A DNA stretch of 64,000 bases from contig NC_079487.1 in assembly GCF_020520425.1 (NCBI RefSeq), positions 109,464,141 to 109,528,140 of the forward strand, given 5' to 3'. Positions 9,413 to 20,288 of this stretch are shown here, in pieces. The translations under genes and the position numbers were made by a program. The notes beneath the pieces were generated by a model, which was given only the letters and a program-made list of their open reading frames with translations, was not told where the DNA came from and made no database searches. Source of the stretch: Spinacia oleracea. Taxonomy: Eukaryota > Streptophyta > Magnoliopsida > Caryophyllales > Amaranthaceae. Position 1 is the stretch's first letter; each line of letters opens with the position of its first letter.

Positions 9413-12178
9413 CCTTTTGTGCCTTTTCAACACAATAAGAAGTTGGGATAACTGGCCTGCATCAAGTGCAGTACTGACGATCACAGGGCAAAGTTGTTCA
9501 TTATCTAAAAACGCATACTTAAGGTTAGCAGGAAGAGGTTTAAGTTCGGGTTTCTTTACCTCTTTAACAGAACAAACTGGCCGAACTAACCTCTTCAATT
9601 TGGTGCTCTCCGGCTCAGATTCTCCACCATTAAGAGCCAACTCCAGAGCATCCACTTCAGCACTCCAAGAACTGCTATCACCTGCAGAAGACTCACAACA
9701 AAGCACTGCCTCCAAAGGGTCTCTTTCGAGAACTTGGGAGACGTTATCACGAGTAATAAAATCGACTACATCTATGCGATAGCATTGTTCCTCCTCTAGC
9801 ATGGGACTTTTTAAGGCACTATTCAGATTAAAAGTCACCTTATCATCCCCAACAGACAATGTCAATTTCCCACTTTTAACATCAATTACCGCCCCCGCCG
9901 TATGAAGGAAGGGTCTACCTAAGATTATGGGAATTTGAGAATCCTCCTGCATGTCTAATACTACAAAGTCCACAGGTATATAGAATTTACCTACTCTAAC
10001 AGGGACGTCCTCTAAAACACCTAAGGGGTATTTGACAGAACGGTCGGCCATTTGTAGAGTGATATTGGTAACCTTAAGCTCACCCATATTCAGTTTAGTA
10101 CAGACAGACAAAGGCATGACAGACACACTAGCACCTAGATCACATAAAGCTTTATCAATAAATACGGTGCCAATGTTACATGGGATGGAAAAACTCCCGG
10201 GGTCCTTAAGTTTAGGTGGAGACTTGTTTTGCAAATAAGCACTACATTCCTCAGTGAAAGCTACAGTCTCTACCTCACAAAAAGCACGTTTTCTGGTCAA
10301 AATATCCTTCATGAATTTAGCATAAGCAGGAACTTGTAAAATTAATTCAGTAAAAGGAACCGTTACCTGCAAATTTTTGACCACTTCCAAGAATCTGCCA
10401 AACTGCTTGTCTAGCTTATTCTTGAGTTGTCGGTTTGGGAAGGGGAGTGCAATAGGTGGTACTTGTATATCCGCTCCCTGGTTAACCGCAGTTGTAGCCT
10501 CATTCTCATTGACTATCTTTTCAGCTGGTTCCTTTTCACCCATAACTATCTTCGGGATTTCCTCACCGACCAGATCACTAGCAGACACCCTGGAATCAAC
10601 CTCAACCGGCATAGAAGGACCATCATAATCCCTACCACTCCTCAATGTAATTACATTAGCAGACTCCCTATTTTCGGGCTGTGAAGGAAGTTGGCCTGGT
10701 GGCCTCCCTGCAATAGTGGTAGCCATCTGTGCCAACTGTGTATCAATGATCTTGTTATGAGCAGTAAGAGCATCGATTTTTGCATCCTTTTCACTTAGAG
10801 ATTTTTGCATTTGTAGCATCATGTTTCTCATCTCTACTAGCATAGGGTCAGGCTGTGTGGCTTGAGGTTGTGGTTGTGGGGGTGATGTGTGTTGTCTAGA
10901 GAACCCAGGTGGCCCACTAGACTGTTGGTTGTAGTTGTTTCGGGGTTGGTAAGATTGTTGGTGTGGGGGTTGATATGGTTGTGGTGGTGGATGTTGAACT
11001 TGGTGAGGGTTTTGGATGTTGTTGCTCCTGTAGGAAAGCAGAGGGTTATTTTTGTAGCCCTCATTGTAAGAGTTGGAGAATGGGTTGTTTTGTTTGTAGG
11101 ATTGAAAAGCATTACATTGTTCAATAGAGCTTCTACATTCCTGTGCATAATGACCAGACATTCCACAACTTTCACAAATAGTAGTAGGTTGGGCACTCAT
11201 AGCAGCTACACTAACAGGTTGGGCAGATTGAGCATTGGCCGCTTGCATATTATCGAATTTATAATGTAAAGCAGTCAATTGGGCAGTTAATTGTTCAATA
11301 GAATTTAAATCATGCTTACCACCCCTGTTAGATAGACCTCTAGGATTTCCATACTGGGCATTGTGAATGGCTATCTCCTCAATCACCTCCATAGCTCTAG
11401 GCACCTCAAGTTGCATGAACCTCCCACTGGCAGCTGAATCCAACAAACATCTAGACTCATTGCCCAGACCATTATAAAACTGCTGAATCAAGAACCAATC
11501 TTCCAAACCATGGTGCGGGCATTCTCTTTGCAAATCCTTGAATCTCTCCCAAACCTCGAACAAACTCTCATCCGCTTGTTGTGAGATACCTAATATCTGA
11601 CCCCTCAGACGAGCCGTTTTCTCAGGTGGAAAATATTTAACATAAAAAGCAAGAGCCAAGGATTCCCAATTATTGATTTTCAAAGCCGCCCGATTCAACC
11701 CATTAATCCACAGTTTAGCTTTCCCACTCAAAGAGAACGGGAAAAGTATCTCCATAGTCTGCTCCGGAGTCAATCCCTTTTGCTTGATGGTGGAGCAATA
11801 TTGGATAAAGGACTGAATGTGAAGATTCGGATCTTCACCTGGTTCCCCACCGTACTGGCGTCTCTCGATCATGTTAATCAATGCGGGCTCAATCTTGAAG
11901 GTCTCAGCTGCAATAGAAGGCATGATCGCCTTTGGCAGCACGGACAGACTTGGCTTAGAATAGTCCGTAAGCCGTGGGGTAGGTGGCGGTATCAGATTTT
12001 CGTCACCCATCTCTATCTCTGAAACTGAATCTGTATTTGAAGGAAAAAGATCGCCAATATTATGATCAGAATCAGAGTAATTCCCACACTGTGCAATGAA
12101 AGTTCTTCGTCTACGAAAGGTTCTTTCGGGCTCAGGATCGAATGGAGTAAGATTACTAGTACCTACGGTCCTGGGCAT
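9386..12178 (-). CDS. Gypsy (Athila-like) retrotransposon gag-protease polyprotein
   Basis: An intact 930-codon frame starts at ATG 12178; an in-frame TTG two codons upstream is not a likely start. Residues about 130-260 form the retrotransposon gag domain (..FSLSGKAKLWINGL.., ..WERFKDLQRECPHHGL..). A CCHC zinc knuckle, CESCGMSGHYAQEC, lies at about 335-348 and should bind packaged RNA. A Gln/Pro-rich linker follows. The retroviral-type aspartic protease sits near residues 665-780, with ALCDLGASVSVMP holding the catalytic Asp at about 680; the DLGAS form is usual in Athila-type elements. The frame runs out at 9386 by a one-base shift just before reverse transcriptase. It encodes the element's capsid and protease and has no host role. 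The tRNA-Asp primer site and LTR lie directly upstream. Confidence 0.93.
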   Translation of the reverse strand: MPRTVGTSNLTPFDPEPERTFRRRRTFIAQCGNYSDSDHNIGDLFPSNTDSVSEIEMGDENLIPPPTPRLTDYSKPSLSVLPKAIMPSIAAETFKIEPALINMIERRQYGGEPGEDPNLHIQSFIQYCSTIKQKGLTPEQTMEILFPFSLSGKAKLWINGLNRAALKINNWESLALAFYVKYFPPEKTARLRGQILGISQQADESLFEVWERFKDLQRECPHHGLEDWFLIQQFYNGLGNESRCLLDSAASGRFMQLEVPRAMEVIEEIAIHNAQYGNPRGLSNRGGKHDLNSIEQLTAQLTALHYKFDNMQAANAQSAQPVSVAAMSAQPTTICESCGMSGHYAQECRSSIEQCNAFQSYKQNNPFSNSYNEGYKNNPLLSYRSNNIQNPHQVQHPPPQPYQPPHQQSYQPRNNYNQQSSGPPGFSRQHTSPPQPQPQATQPDPMLVEMRNMMLQMQKSLSEKDAKIDALTAHNKIIDTQLAQMATTIAGRPPGQLPSQPENRESANVITLRSGRDYDGPSMPVEVDSRVSASDLVGEEIPKIVMGEKEPAEKIVNENEATTAVNQGADIQVPPIALPFPNRQLKNKLDKQFGRFLEVVKNLQVTVPFTELILQVPAYAKFMKDILTRKRAFCEVETVAFTEECSAYLQNKSPPKLKDPGSFSIPCNIGTVFIDKALCDLGASVSVMPLSVCTKLNMGELKVTNITLQMADRSVKYPLGVLEDVPVRVGKFYIPVDFVVLDMQEDSQIPIILGRPFLHTAGAVIDVKSGKLTLSVGDDKVTFNLNSALKSPMLEEEQCYRIDVVDFITRDNVSQVLERDPLEAVLCCESSAGDSSSWSAEVDALELALNGGESEPESTKLKRLVRPVCSVKEVKKPELKPLPANLKYAFLDNEQLCPVIVSTALDAGQLSQLLIVLKRHKRPLGTVLMI

Positions 12179-12290
12179 AGACAAAGACTACAAAACAATG
12201 TGAGATCCGGTCTCAAGGAACGTGAGTTCCTTGAGTAGTAACAAACAATAATCTAGGATAATCAATCAACAACAGAAAATAAAACCGTTT

Positions 12291-12307
12291 CCCCGGCAAC
12301 GGCGCCA
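12291..12307 (-). other. Primer-binding site for tRNA-Asp (Gypsy copy 1)
   Basis: CCCCGGCAACGGCGCCA on the + strand equals the 3' end of plant tRNA-Asp(GUC), so on the - strand the element carries its complement as primer site. It lies five bases from the LTR end. tRNA-Asp priming is typical of Athila/Tat-type Gypsy elements and agrees with the gag and reverse transcriptase matches. Confidence 0.9.
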
Positions 12308-12312
12308 AAATT

Positions 12313-13715
12313 TGACAGGCTAAATCGCACTCCTATCAAAGATAAACCTATCAAAAATATAGCAAGGGAAGCAGGGATCGTATCCACAGGGAAACAATGT
12401 TCTTTCTACTATTAATTAACTAATCTAGACTACTGGTAACAAAGAATTGGATTGGATTGTATATTAAGCTAAGGCAAATAATCAAACTGGAATATAACAA
12501 TATTAAGGGAATCTAGGGCAGCGGTTCACCATAAATGCAGACCGGGATTGGACAACGGACAATAACAATTAATTAACAATCATAACTAGGAAAACATGCA
12601 TCTCTCGAATCTTATGAATTCCTTAGGATAGAACAACTAGCGGGCTCTCGCTACGTACTAGAAATAATTCCTATCTAATAGCCACATACCAAAAACATCA
12701 GATTTATACCTCTCGGCGCATAATCTAAGGTTAATCAAACTCAAATCAAAATAGTCCGGCCGAACAGAATTGACGAGCAATAATAATAAGCTATAGAAAT
12801 TATAATCAATCAATCAAATAATCAAGTCCACATATAATCCCAATCATGGATTCATGGATCCCCTAAACCCTAGAAATTAAACTACTCACTCATGATAACT
12901 AATAACAAAGCGATTAACATAATGGAAAACATGATCAAAGCAATAGAATAAATTAAAGTAAGAAGCAGTACCTAATTCTCGAACAATGGAAATTGAAAGC
13001 TTGTGTTTTTATATAAATCGAACTAAGTGTTTGAATTAATGTAGAGAGGAAATAAAACTTAGAGAAATAAACTAAGGGTTTAGTGCTGGAAAAAAATATG
13101 ATATAAAAAATAAAACAAGTTTGCTTATATAGTTTTGCCAAAATAAGGCCTAAAAACGGAATTAAAAACGCGAAAAACAGCTGGAGGTTGGCGTCGCCCG
13201 ATCGGGCGACGCATCGCCCGATCGGGCGAATCACTCGATAGTCGGCCCGATCGGGCCAAAATCCGCCCGATCCGGCGGATTGCGAAATCTCCACAAAGCC
13301 TCCAGATTGACCGCCCGATCCGGATCGGGCGAGCTGCGCCCGATCGGGCGCGCGTTGATGAACTTGGCTTGCTTATACTTCCGCCCGATGGTTGCATTTC
13401 GCCCTCAGCTTCCAGGGCGATTTGCAATCTTCAATGTATGTCGCCCGTATCACCAAGTCTAACTCCCGGGGCTCAACCATAAGCATCTAAGGCTCCCGAA
13501 AGTCGACGATGGAGGTCCCGAACTTCTCGGACTCATATAGTGGCCTTGATCAACAATGAAACGGGTCTAAAACGACCAATTTCTCATAATCAAACCTGAA
13601 ACTCAAGGCACACTCAATAACACACATTAGTACTAGAAACGGCTCCTAAGAGCACGTTTGATACATAAAAGTACTAAGGGACGGGGGTAAAAACTCTATA
13701 TAAAACGCATATATC
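12313..13715 (-). repeat. 5' LTR of the Gypsy element, copy 1 (1403 bp)
   Basis: On the + strand the LTR runs from TGACAGGC beside the primer site to ..GCATATATCA, so on the - strand it starts TGATATATGC and ends ..CCTGTCA. It contains a cluster of CGCCCGATCGGGCG-type palindromes (13188-13450). TATATAAAAC-like sequence near 13697-13706 lies close to the 5' end on the - strand and is less likely to be the promoter. The bases after the end (GTACG) are the expected target duplication; the partner lies outside the window. Confidence 0.88.
13188..13450. repeat. Palindrome cluster CGCCCGATCGGGCG in the Gypsy LTR
   Basis: At least five full or near-full copies of the palindrome (CGCCCGATCGGGCG, GCCCGATCGGGC, CGCCCGATCCGG and similar) lie within 260 bases, in an LTR that is otherwise AT-rich. 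Each could form a short hairpin or bind a dimeric protein, and all are rich in CpG. The cluster is in the U3 half of the - strand LTR. The same cluster occurs in copy 2 at about 22282-22544. Confidence 0.88.
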
Positions 13716-13788
13716 AGTACGGCGTCGCCTTCTTTTTTGAGGCGACACCTTTGCTATTTATTTTTAATTTTTTACGGTAAAATAATTA

Positions 13789-13859
13789 CAGCCTATGTAG
13801 GATTCGAACCTACATATATGTGCAATGGCACATTGCTCTACCAATTGAGCTAATAGGCT
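13789..13859 (-). tRNA. tRNA-like sequence, probably a pseudogene, copy 1
   Basis: On the - strand 71 bases fold as a cloverleaf: acceptor AGCCTAT paired with ATAGGCT, D arm GCTC..GAGC, and T arm GTAGG-TTCGAAT-CCTAC. The internal Pol III boxes are good: A box TAGCTCAATTGG and B box GGTTCGAATCC. The anticodon arm is ATGTG..CACAT with a six-base loop (CCATTG) that lacks the normal U33, so no anticodon can be assigned. A functional tRNA is unlikely; Pol III transcription is still possible. It lies 73 bases from the Gypsy LTR, inside the CACTA element. Confidence 0.7.
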
Positions 13860-16800
13860 TTCAAAAATAATTAATGGTAGTAATACTTGAAATAGAACTA
13901 TGACCAAATAAAAATTATTAGGCCTTTAAAGAGAAACAACAAGGAGCAGGAATAAAAAGTAGGACATTGTATAGTGTAAAAAAATTCTCAATCACCAAAT
14001 AACCACCAATTAAGTATGTACTTCCACAGTTCAACCAGCAATTGCTAAAAATTACACACTTTTCATGCTCGGAATTTTGAGAAGCTTAACAAACAAATGG
14101 CCACATTGCAAGTAAAACACTATTTGTAGCCTTGCCTGATTAGACTATGGTCATCAAACATACTATTTGGAGAGTAACAACCCAGCAAAAACTCCTAGAC
14201 AGCACCACGGATCTATAGAGGGGTGGACACCCTATCATAAATAAAGATGTAAAGAACATAAACAATATTGAGTTTCAAAATGAGATATGAACAACTAATC
14301 TGCTACAAAATATGAGAAGAGAAAGAAAACAGCATCAGAATAATTCACATTGCACAATGAACAACCCAGTCAACAATAAACCAATCTCAAATTACGCATA
14401 ATCACCATAACATCGATGAAGAAAGACAACAACTAAAGTGATAGCAGAAGCTTCCACGCAAAATACCATTAGCAAAAGTAAAAGGGAGAAAAAAAGAAAC
14501 CTTGTACTAACAAAGGAAGTAAACTAAAGAAAAACAGGCAAAAGAACACATAAAAGATTTACCCCACATTCAATCTGTCTTAGTACTTTTGCAATAGAGA
14601 ATGAAGCACGCCACCAGCCTCCTTGCGCTAAGAGTTTTTCCTATATGCAGAATTGTATAATCAGATCATACTACCAGAGGATAAACACATCATCAGTCTT
14701 ACACAAGACAAGATAGAGAAAATTACTAATAAATTTAATCAATGTTAACCAAGTAAATTAAAAGCTCTCTACAGCTACGTGTCGTGCAAGTCTTATACCA
14801 AATAGAACATGAGATAGAAGTAGCCGTGCCATATCAATGCAGCTTACAAGCAAAGAAGACACAATTGCAGATATTAATCGCTCACAAGAAGTCAAATTAA
14901 CTTTGGATTCTAACTCTCCTCAAGGAGAATTCTTAGCCCTTGATAAGAAAATGTAAAGTCGCTGAAATTTATTGGACGGGTTCTTAAATACATAATCTTT
15001 AGCAGCACAACAATTGTATGAGGCTATGAGCTAACTCACTAGACTTTACCACAGAGTCTACAACACAAGCTCCTAGCATTGATTTTACATTAACCGGTCC
15101 TTTTTTTCCCGGGCATGGAAACCAAATTCATTTGTATTCATTGTCTTTTTACATGGAATACAAAGCTAAATACATACACAGTACACTGGTTCAATTTAAA
15201 TAATAGCAATTTATTTTGTGACCATCACACCAAAGTGTATAACTATTGTAAGGTAAGCCAACTGGACTTAAGAACAAAACAGAAGATCTATAGTTGTATA
15301 GCACCTTGTATACCTGGAATTAAAATGGTAAAACCTATGGATCGATGTTAAGTTGCTCTAGGGGTGGGTCTCTTAGTGAGAATCATATGAGCACACACGC
15401 AGTGCTCGGTTTACATTAGCTTAAGTTCATGTGTTGATATATTGAGTTAAACATGCTGGTGTGACAGATCAGAACAAGAACAATATCTGTCTAATGCGAA
15501 AATAGGATCAACAGATTAAGCTAAAGAGAAGAAAAGGAAAGAGAGGAGTTATACCTCCCCTGTAATTTGAGGTTCATTATTGTTCAACCTTGTCGCATAC
15601 GTTGAGCTATCAAAACATCAACAATTAAGGTCTCCCATAGTATAATACATATGCTACTACAAAATAAAATAAAAAGTTTACCAAATTAGCCAGAAAGATG
15701 AGGGAAGGTCATAAACTCATAAAAAATATTCTAACCATATACCAGATGAATTATTCCCTCACCTAGCATCTTAGAACAACAAAAAATGAAAAAGAGAGGC
15801 GTCAAAGATGAAAGCTTAATTGAAGAAACTACGGCAAGTGAAAGTCATGCTAATAACTTAAATACCTAAATGAAAATTACTGTTATTCTTCTTGTCTTTT
15901 CTCCTTTCTGGTATCATTAACTAGAGAGATTAAAAACATGTGGAGGTTCAGAAATATATCTTCTAGCAACCACCAAAAGAGCATTCAACAGACTGGAAGT
16001 AGTAACCCTCATTGTGTATCTGCGAAAGGAAATTATTATTCCAAATAAAGTTATCAAACAGTAGAAACTTCAGAATTCACCATAATCTCCGGCCTTAGAA
16101 CACCAATACCTTGACCAATTATAGACGCTTTCCAATTCCATAAACAAAAAAATTCAATCATCCAAACAGTACTCTACCTATATTTTGACTCTAGACAACA
16201 ACCATATTCAATCCAACAAACACTATTCTATAGATTTTGTAACTCCAGAAAATAGCAATTAACAATGATACTAACAAAATTTCCATGGTGAGATACAACT
16301 TCAAACCACCAATACTCAGAAATCTTAGAATTGGCAAACAAGAAACAACCATATGTATCAACAATTAAGCTACAAAACATAGAAAAAATCCTAGCCTCCA
16401 CAATCTTTTCCTCCTGCAGTGCAGAACTTAATTTGATAAAAATAAAAAAGTTATGAACTTAATTTGATAGAAATACAAAATTAAAGCTCAATTTACAGGG
16501 ACTAGATCATATCAATACAATGAAGTCTAGTAATTTTTAGGGGGGGAAATTGATGAGAGTGATATGAACGAAAGGGGAAGAAATTGTTAAAAATGTTGTT
16601 TACCTCCTTGATCTTCCTCGTGACGCTAATTTATTTGCGGAGCGGTTCTCCGGCATTCAATGCATAGCCACAAAAAAACGGTCAGATAATAAACACAATC
16701 GCGAATTCGCAACTTTTCGAGCAGAAACATTAACATCATCGACATCGAAATCTAATTAAAAAATTCACAATTTATATGGATTCTGGATTTTTAGGTTGAA

Positions 16801-17210
16801 CAAAATTTTACTAAAAAAAAACATCATTCATTTTCATTTTGGAAGGAAACCCTAACCTCCCTACTCTGGTCGTCGTCGCGGGACATAAGGAACTTGGAGA
16901 CGACAGCGGAGGAGGTGGTAGGACGTCGTGGAGAAGACAGACGCATTGTCGCCGTGAAGAGAACTTCGCCATCTCTTTCCAGGAGATAGTATGAGGAGAA
17001 GGTGAGAGGGATGGTTTGAGAATTGAGATGAAGATGTAAACGAAAGAGTGAAGACGTCAAAAATTCAACCAATACCGGTAATTGATAGTCTCTGAATCTT
17101 TCGCCAGAGGTTTTGCAATTCCCCAATTCGTCGGAGGGTTTCGATTGCCTGAGTATTAATGGAGGTCGCGTGGATTTGGTTGATGGTTCGCCGATTTCCT
17201 TGATGGAGTT
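13860..17210 (-). pseudogene. Unidentified gene-like segment carried by the CACTA element, copy 1
   Basis: This stretch looks like a transcription unit on the - strand. A T-rich leader and a start ATG at 16946 open a 30-codon exon (16857-16946; begins MRLSSPRRPTTSSAVV) with a GT donor after GGGAG. A second possible exon near 16610-16660 has a donor GTAAAC. Another candidate exon lies near 14580-14640, with an AG acceptor. Between them the DNA is AT-rich and intron-like, without long frames. I do not recognise the protein. It may be a host gene fragment captured by the transposon, or a small transposon-encoded gene. Confidence 0.4.
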
Positions 17211-17399
17211 TTAGGGTTAAGTTAGGTTTTGATTAACGTTTTTTATTTTAATTTTTTAAAAATTTAGGTCTCATAAATTACTTTGATCAATTGCTAGTTT
17301 GCTACGGAGCATTTCATTATGACCTTTCGTATTTTGTATACTCCGTAATATTATTATTGTTTTAACTAGGCCCTCGATACTCTTTTTGATGCTAGAGTC

Positions 17400-17960
17400 G
17401 CGGCACATATAAACAAAAAAAGCTATGGTGTCACCCGTAAATCAAAGGCGAAATATAATTTCAACTCTAACGTGTCGGTTTAATTTAACAGGCGACGCAT
17501 CCTAGGATCCCAAAACACTGTTCAAGATTGGGATATACAAATAAATTAAAAGAAAAACCTAAGGTGTCGCCTATAAACTTAAGGCGACACATATACTTTA
17601 AGGGTTAGTTAAATACTCATAGGCGATGTATAAGGTCAAATCTACAGTGTCGCCTATAATGTAAGAGGCGACACGTAAAGTATATACATCCCTTACTATG
17701 TAGCAGGCGACATGTAAAGTATACGCGTCCCCTTTTATATTACGGGGGACTCGTATACTTTTACTTTCCGAGTCGCCTGTTCAATAAAAGGCGACTCTAA
17801 AATCTTATGTGTCGCCTGATAAATTGCAGGTGACGCGTAAGCCTTTTATTTGGTTATTTATTTTGATTTATGAAGCCTTATGAGTCGCCTGCGCCATAAG
17901 AGGCGACTCTAAAAGCTTATGTGTCGCCTAATTTTTTGAGGCGACTCGAAAAGTCCGACT
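17400..17960. repeat. Subterminal hairpin repeats of the CACTA element, copy 1
   Basis: Pairs of GTCGCCT and AGGCGAC separated by 10-15 bases occur at least six times (for example near 17567, 17650, 17770, 17812, 17886 and 17926), forming a series of short hairpins spaced about 50-90 bases apart. Subterminal repeat arrays of this kind are binding sites for CACTA transposases. The array ends at the CACTA terminus at 17984. Confidence 0.85.
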
Positions 17961-17984
17961 CCGTAGGATGTTTTTGTAGTAGTG

Positions 17985-19119
17985 GTAGCTATGAGGAAAG
18001 GAAGTTTTTATTTGATTCGATTGTTATATATTTGTTAGATTCAAATCTTTATGTAGATGTCTTGTGACTTTCTATCAATGACCTAATATGCTTATAAAAA
18101 AAATATGAATAACTTGTTTTCTAAAAGATTTTTTTTTTTAATCTAGGAAAAGTTATTTTCCACCCTTAACAAAACAAACAAAATATTTTCCAAGAAAAGT
18201 GTTTTTGTCCAGCCTAACTAAAGCTACGAAGAAATTATTACAAGGAAAAGTATAATAAGCACAAAGTTTTTGCAGCTTACTTTTCAATTAATACTGATCT
18301 TTAGGGCATGCAAATTACCTAGTATAAATAAGGTCAAATATGTGACTTGTCTTAAACAAATCTTCGGTCTTTTTTATTAAATCAAAACCTCATTCGCACA
18401 TTTTGATTGTACTTGTACTTAGATTACTTCTATGAGATTATGACTACTCCGTATATAGTACTCCCTTCGTTTATTTTTAAATGCGTTACTTTGACTTTAG
18501 CATTATTTATATATTATAAGTTTGATTTGGTTTTTTACCTATATACAAAAATCGAATATTGTTATGTAAAATGTTGAATAAATCACAATACATTATCATT
18601 TTTTATTTTCATAATAGTAAATTTGTATAATATTTACAAATAAAAATTATTAAAAAATAAAAACATGCTAATGATCAAATAATATATTGACAAATATATT
18701 AGTCAAATTGATGTATTTGAAAAAAAGAACCAGAGGGAATACTTCGTATAGTTTCGTGGTGATTATTACTCTTTACTAGGAGAAACTTGGAACGTGAGAA
18801 ACTGAGAACATAATGGACCAAATATAGTGATGATTTCGTTTTGGGCCCATACCAGTATAGTAGCCCCATATGTTTAGTTCGTTTTGGGCCCTGTGATTTT
18901 TATTTGTCACGACTCACGAGTCTCGTAGTCTCATCACACACCCAAAAACCAATGTTGTTACACTTCATGTCTCACAATTGTATTTATCGGAAATTAGGAA
19001 TAATAATTTTTATTATTTTATTTTTAAAGGTTAGATGAAATGCCTTATTGAGACGAAAAGAACAATTATAAAAAATAGATATTTTGAAAACACTCCGTAT
19101 TTTTTAAGATTATCAAAAA
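17985..19119. other. Non-coding flank with a Stowaway-like MITE, copy 1
   Basis: AT-rich DNA between the CACTA end and the Helitron end. I see no coding sequence. The only structured part is the MITE at 18461-18739. The same stretch recurs at 27080-28214. Confidence 0.6.
18461..18739. mobile_element. Stowaway-like MITE, copy 1
   Basis: It starts CTCCCTTCGTTT after a TA and ends with CCAGAGGGAA before another TA-containing site, an imperfect terminal inverted repeat of the CTCCCTCCGT type that marks Stowaway MITEs. It is about 280 bases long, AT-rich inside and without coding capacity. The ends are diverged, so this is an old insertion. The second copy is at 27556-27834. Confidence 0.7.
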
Positions 19120-19150
19120 CTAGTATTGAAGCCCGTGCGATGCACGGGTT
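19120..19150 (-). mobile_element. Helitron 3' terminus, - strand, copy 1
   Basis: On the - strand the sequence reads CCCGTGCATCGCACGGG, then TTCAATACTAG, then T. A GC-rich hairpin about ten bases before a terminal CTAG inserted at an A/T site is the standard Helitron 3' end. The element body must extend to higher coordinates and so includes the RPS20 exon. The 5' terminus is not certain; a candidate lies near 31717 (TCTAATATAT on the - strand) beyond copy 2. The copy-2 terminus is at 28215. Confidence 0.72.
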
Positions 19151-19415
19151 TGTCAATTTTCGTACATATTTGTGTTATTATATCGTATACAAATGAGTTT
19201 TTTTTTATAAATTTCCATACTCAAACTGGAGAGTTCTATTGATAAAACATGGAGAAATAACACATGTTCAATGAAAACATGATAACATTAATAACTAAAT
19301 AAAAATATCTCTTCCAACAAACAATTTCAGTTATCTCCAAAATTCCGAGTAAGTAGGAGCACCACTATATATAGGGACAACTACAAAAGCCCTAAAACAT
19401 AACTTGGCAGGACAT

Positions 19416-19558
19416 CTAAGAGTCTGCAATTGTAACCTCAACCTCAACACCAGGTTCAATGGTGATTGAAGTGATCTGCTTCACCACATCAGGGGAGCTG
19501 AAGAGGTCGATGACTCTCTTGTGGGCACGCAACTCAAATCTGTCCCAAGTGTTTGTTC
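19416..19558 (-). pseudogene. RPS20: Last exon of 40S ribosomal protein S20 (uS10), copy 1
   Basis: On the - strand an AG acceptor is followed by 46 codons and a [47 protein letters not shown]. This is the conserved C-terminal exon of eukaryotic RPS20, a component of the 40S head. The exon is undamaged, but no upstream RPS20 exons are visible in the next 730 bases or beyond the Copia insertion, so the gene is incomplete here. It lies 296 bases inside a Helitron end on the same strand, which fits exon capture. Copy 2 is identical in structure at 28511-28653. Confidence 0.85.
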
Positions 19559-20288
19559 CTGCAAGATAATTACATGGCACGGTCAATTACTAATTAGGGA
19601 AAAGATGGGTTGATCAATGCATAAAAATCGCTGATGAATTAAAGTTTGTGCTTTTTTTTTCTTGTGTGCAACTTATATGTGTAATACTCCATCATCACAG
19701 TAAAAGAATTAATATACGTAAGTTAAAATACAAATATATCAATATCCAGTAGGTATACGAAGTAGTATTAAATGGACACACATAAATCGATGGAACAAAA
19801 ACAATTATGCTTGTACAAAATTCTTGCGATGGAACATAAACAATGAAGCACATACAAAATTATTTTCCATAGAACATAAACAATGAAGCCTAACATAAAC
19901 AATTATGATTTATGCTCGTACAAAATTCTAATTTGGTGAGGGTTGAGATTAACAATGAAGCCCAACATACAAAATTCTAATTTGGTGAGGGTTGATATTA
20001 ACAATGAAGCACGTATAATGAAGATGAGGGTTGAGATTTTTAATGTAAGGGTTGAGATTTTATGTATATCTCTAACCTTTAAAATACTCACATTTGCAAC
20101 ACTATGCTTATCAATAGTGTTTTGAGTCACAAATTCATGAAATTCACTATTCCTAAGGAAATGTTTTGCATTCCTTCCCTTTGCAAGCTCTATCATACTT
20201 CTTCAATCAACCAAGGTTCAAACCTTGTAAGCAACAAATTTCCACATTTTTTTTTCACTTTCTCTCTTTTCTGTTTTCTGATTCATAA

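Larger units (their letters stand above)
13716..17984. mobile_element. CACTA-type DNA transposon part, copy 1, interrupted by the Gypsy element
   Basis: The right end, read on the - strand, is CACTACTACAAAAACATCC (17966-17984), a classical CACTA/En-Spm terminus. Inward lie many short subterminal repeats with the words GTCGCCT and AGGCGAC. The same word pair appears at 13720-13750, directly against the Gypsy LTR, suggesting that Gypsy landed in the other subterminal region and that the left CACTA terminus lies beyond the window. No transposase is visible, so it is a non-autonomous element. It carries a tRNA-like sequence and a gene-like segment. The boundary on the left is inferred. Confidence 0.72.

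Noticed and set aside
10837-11269. Frames of 119-126 codons inside the gag region
   Set aside because: They lie in other frames of the large gag-protease frame, over its Gln/Pro-rich linker.
12291-12307. 3' end of a tRNA-Asp gene
   Set aside because: Only the last 17 bases match, directly next to an LTR; it is the primer-binding site of the Gypsy element.
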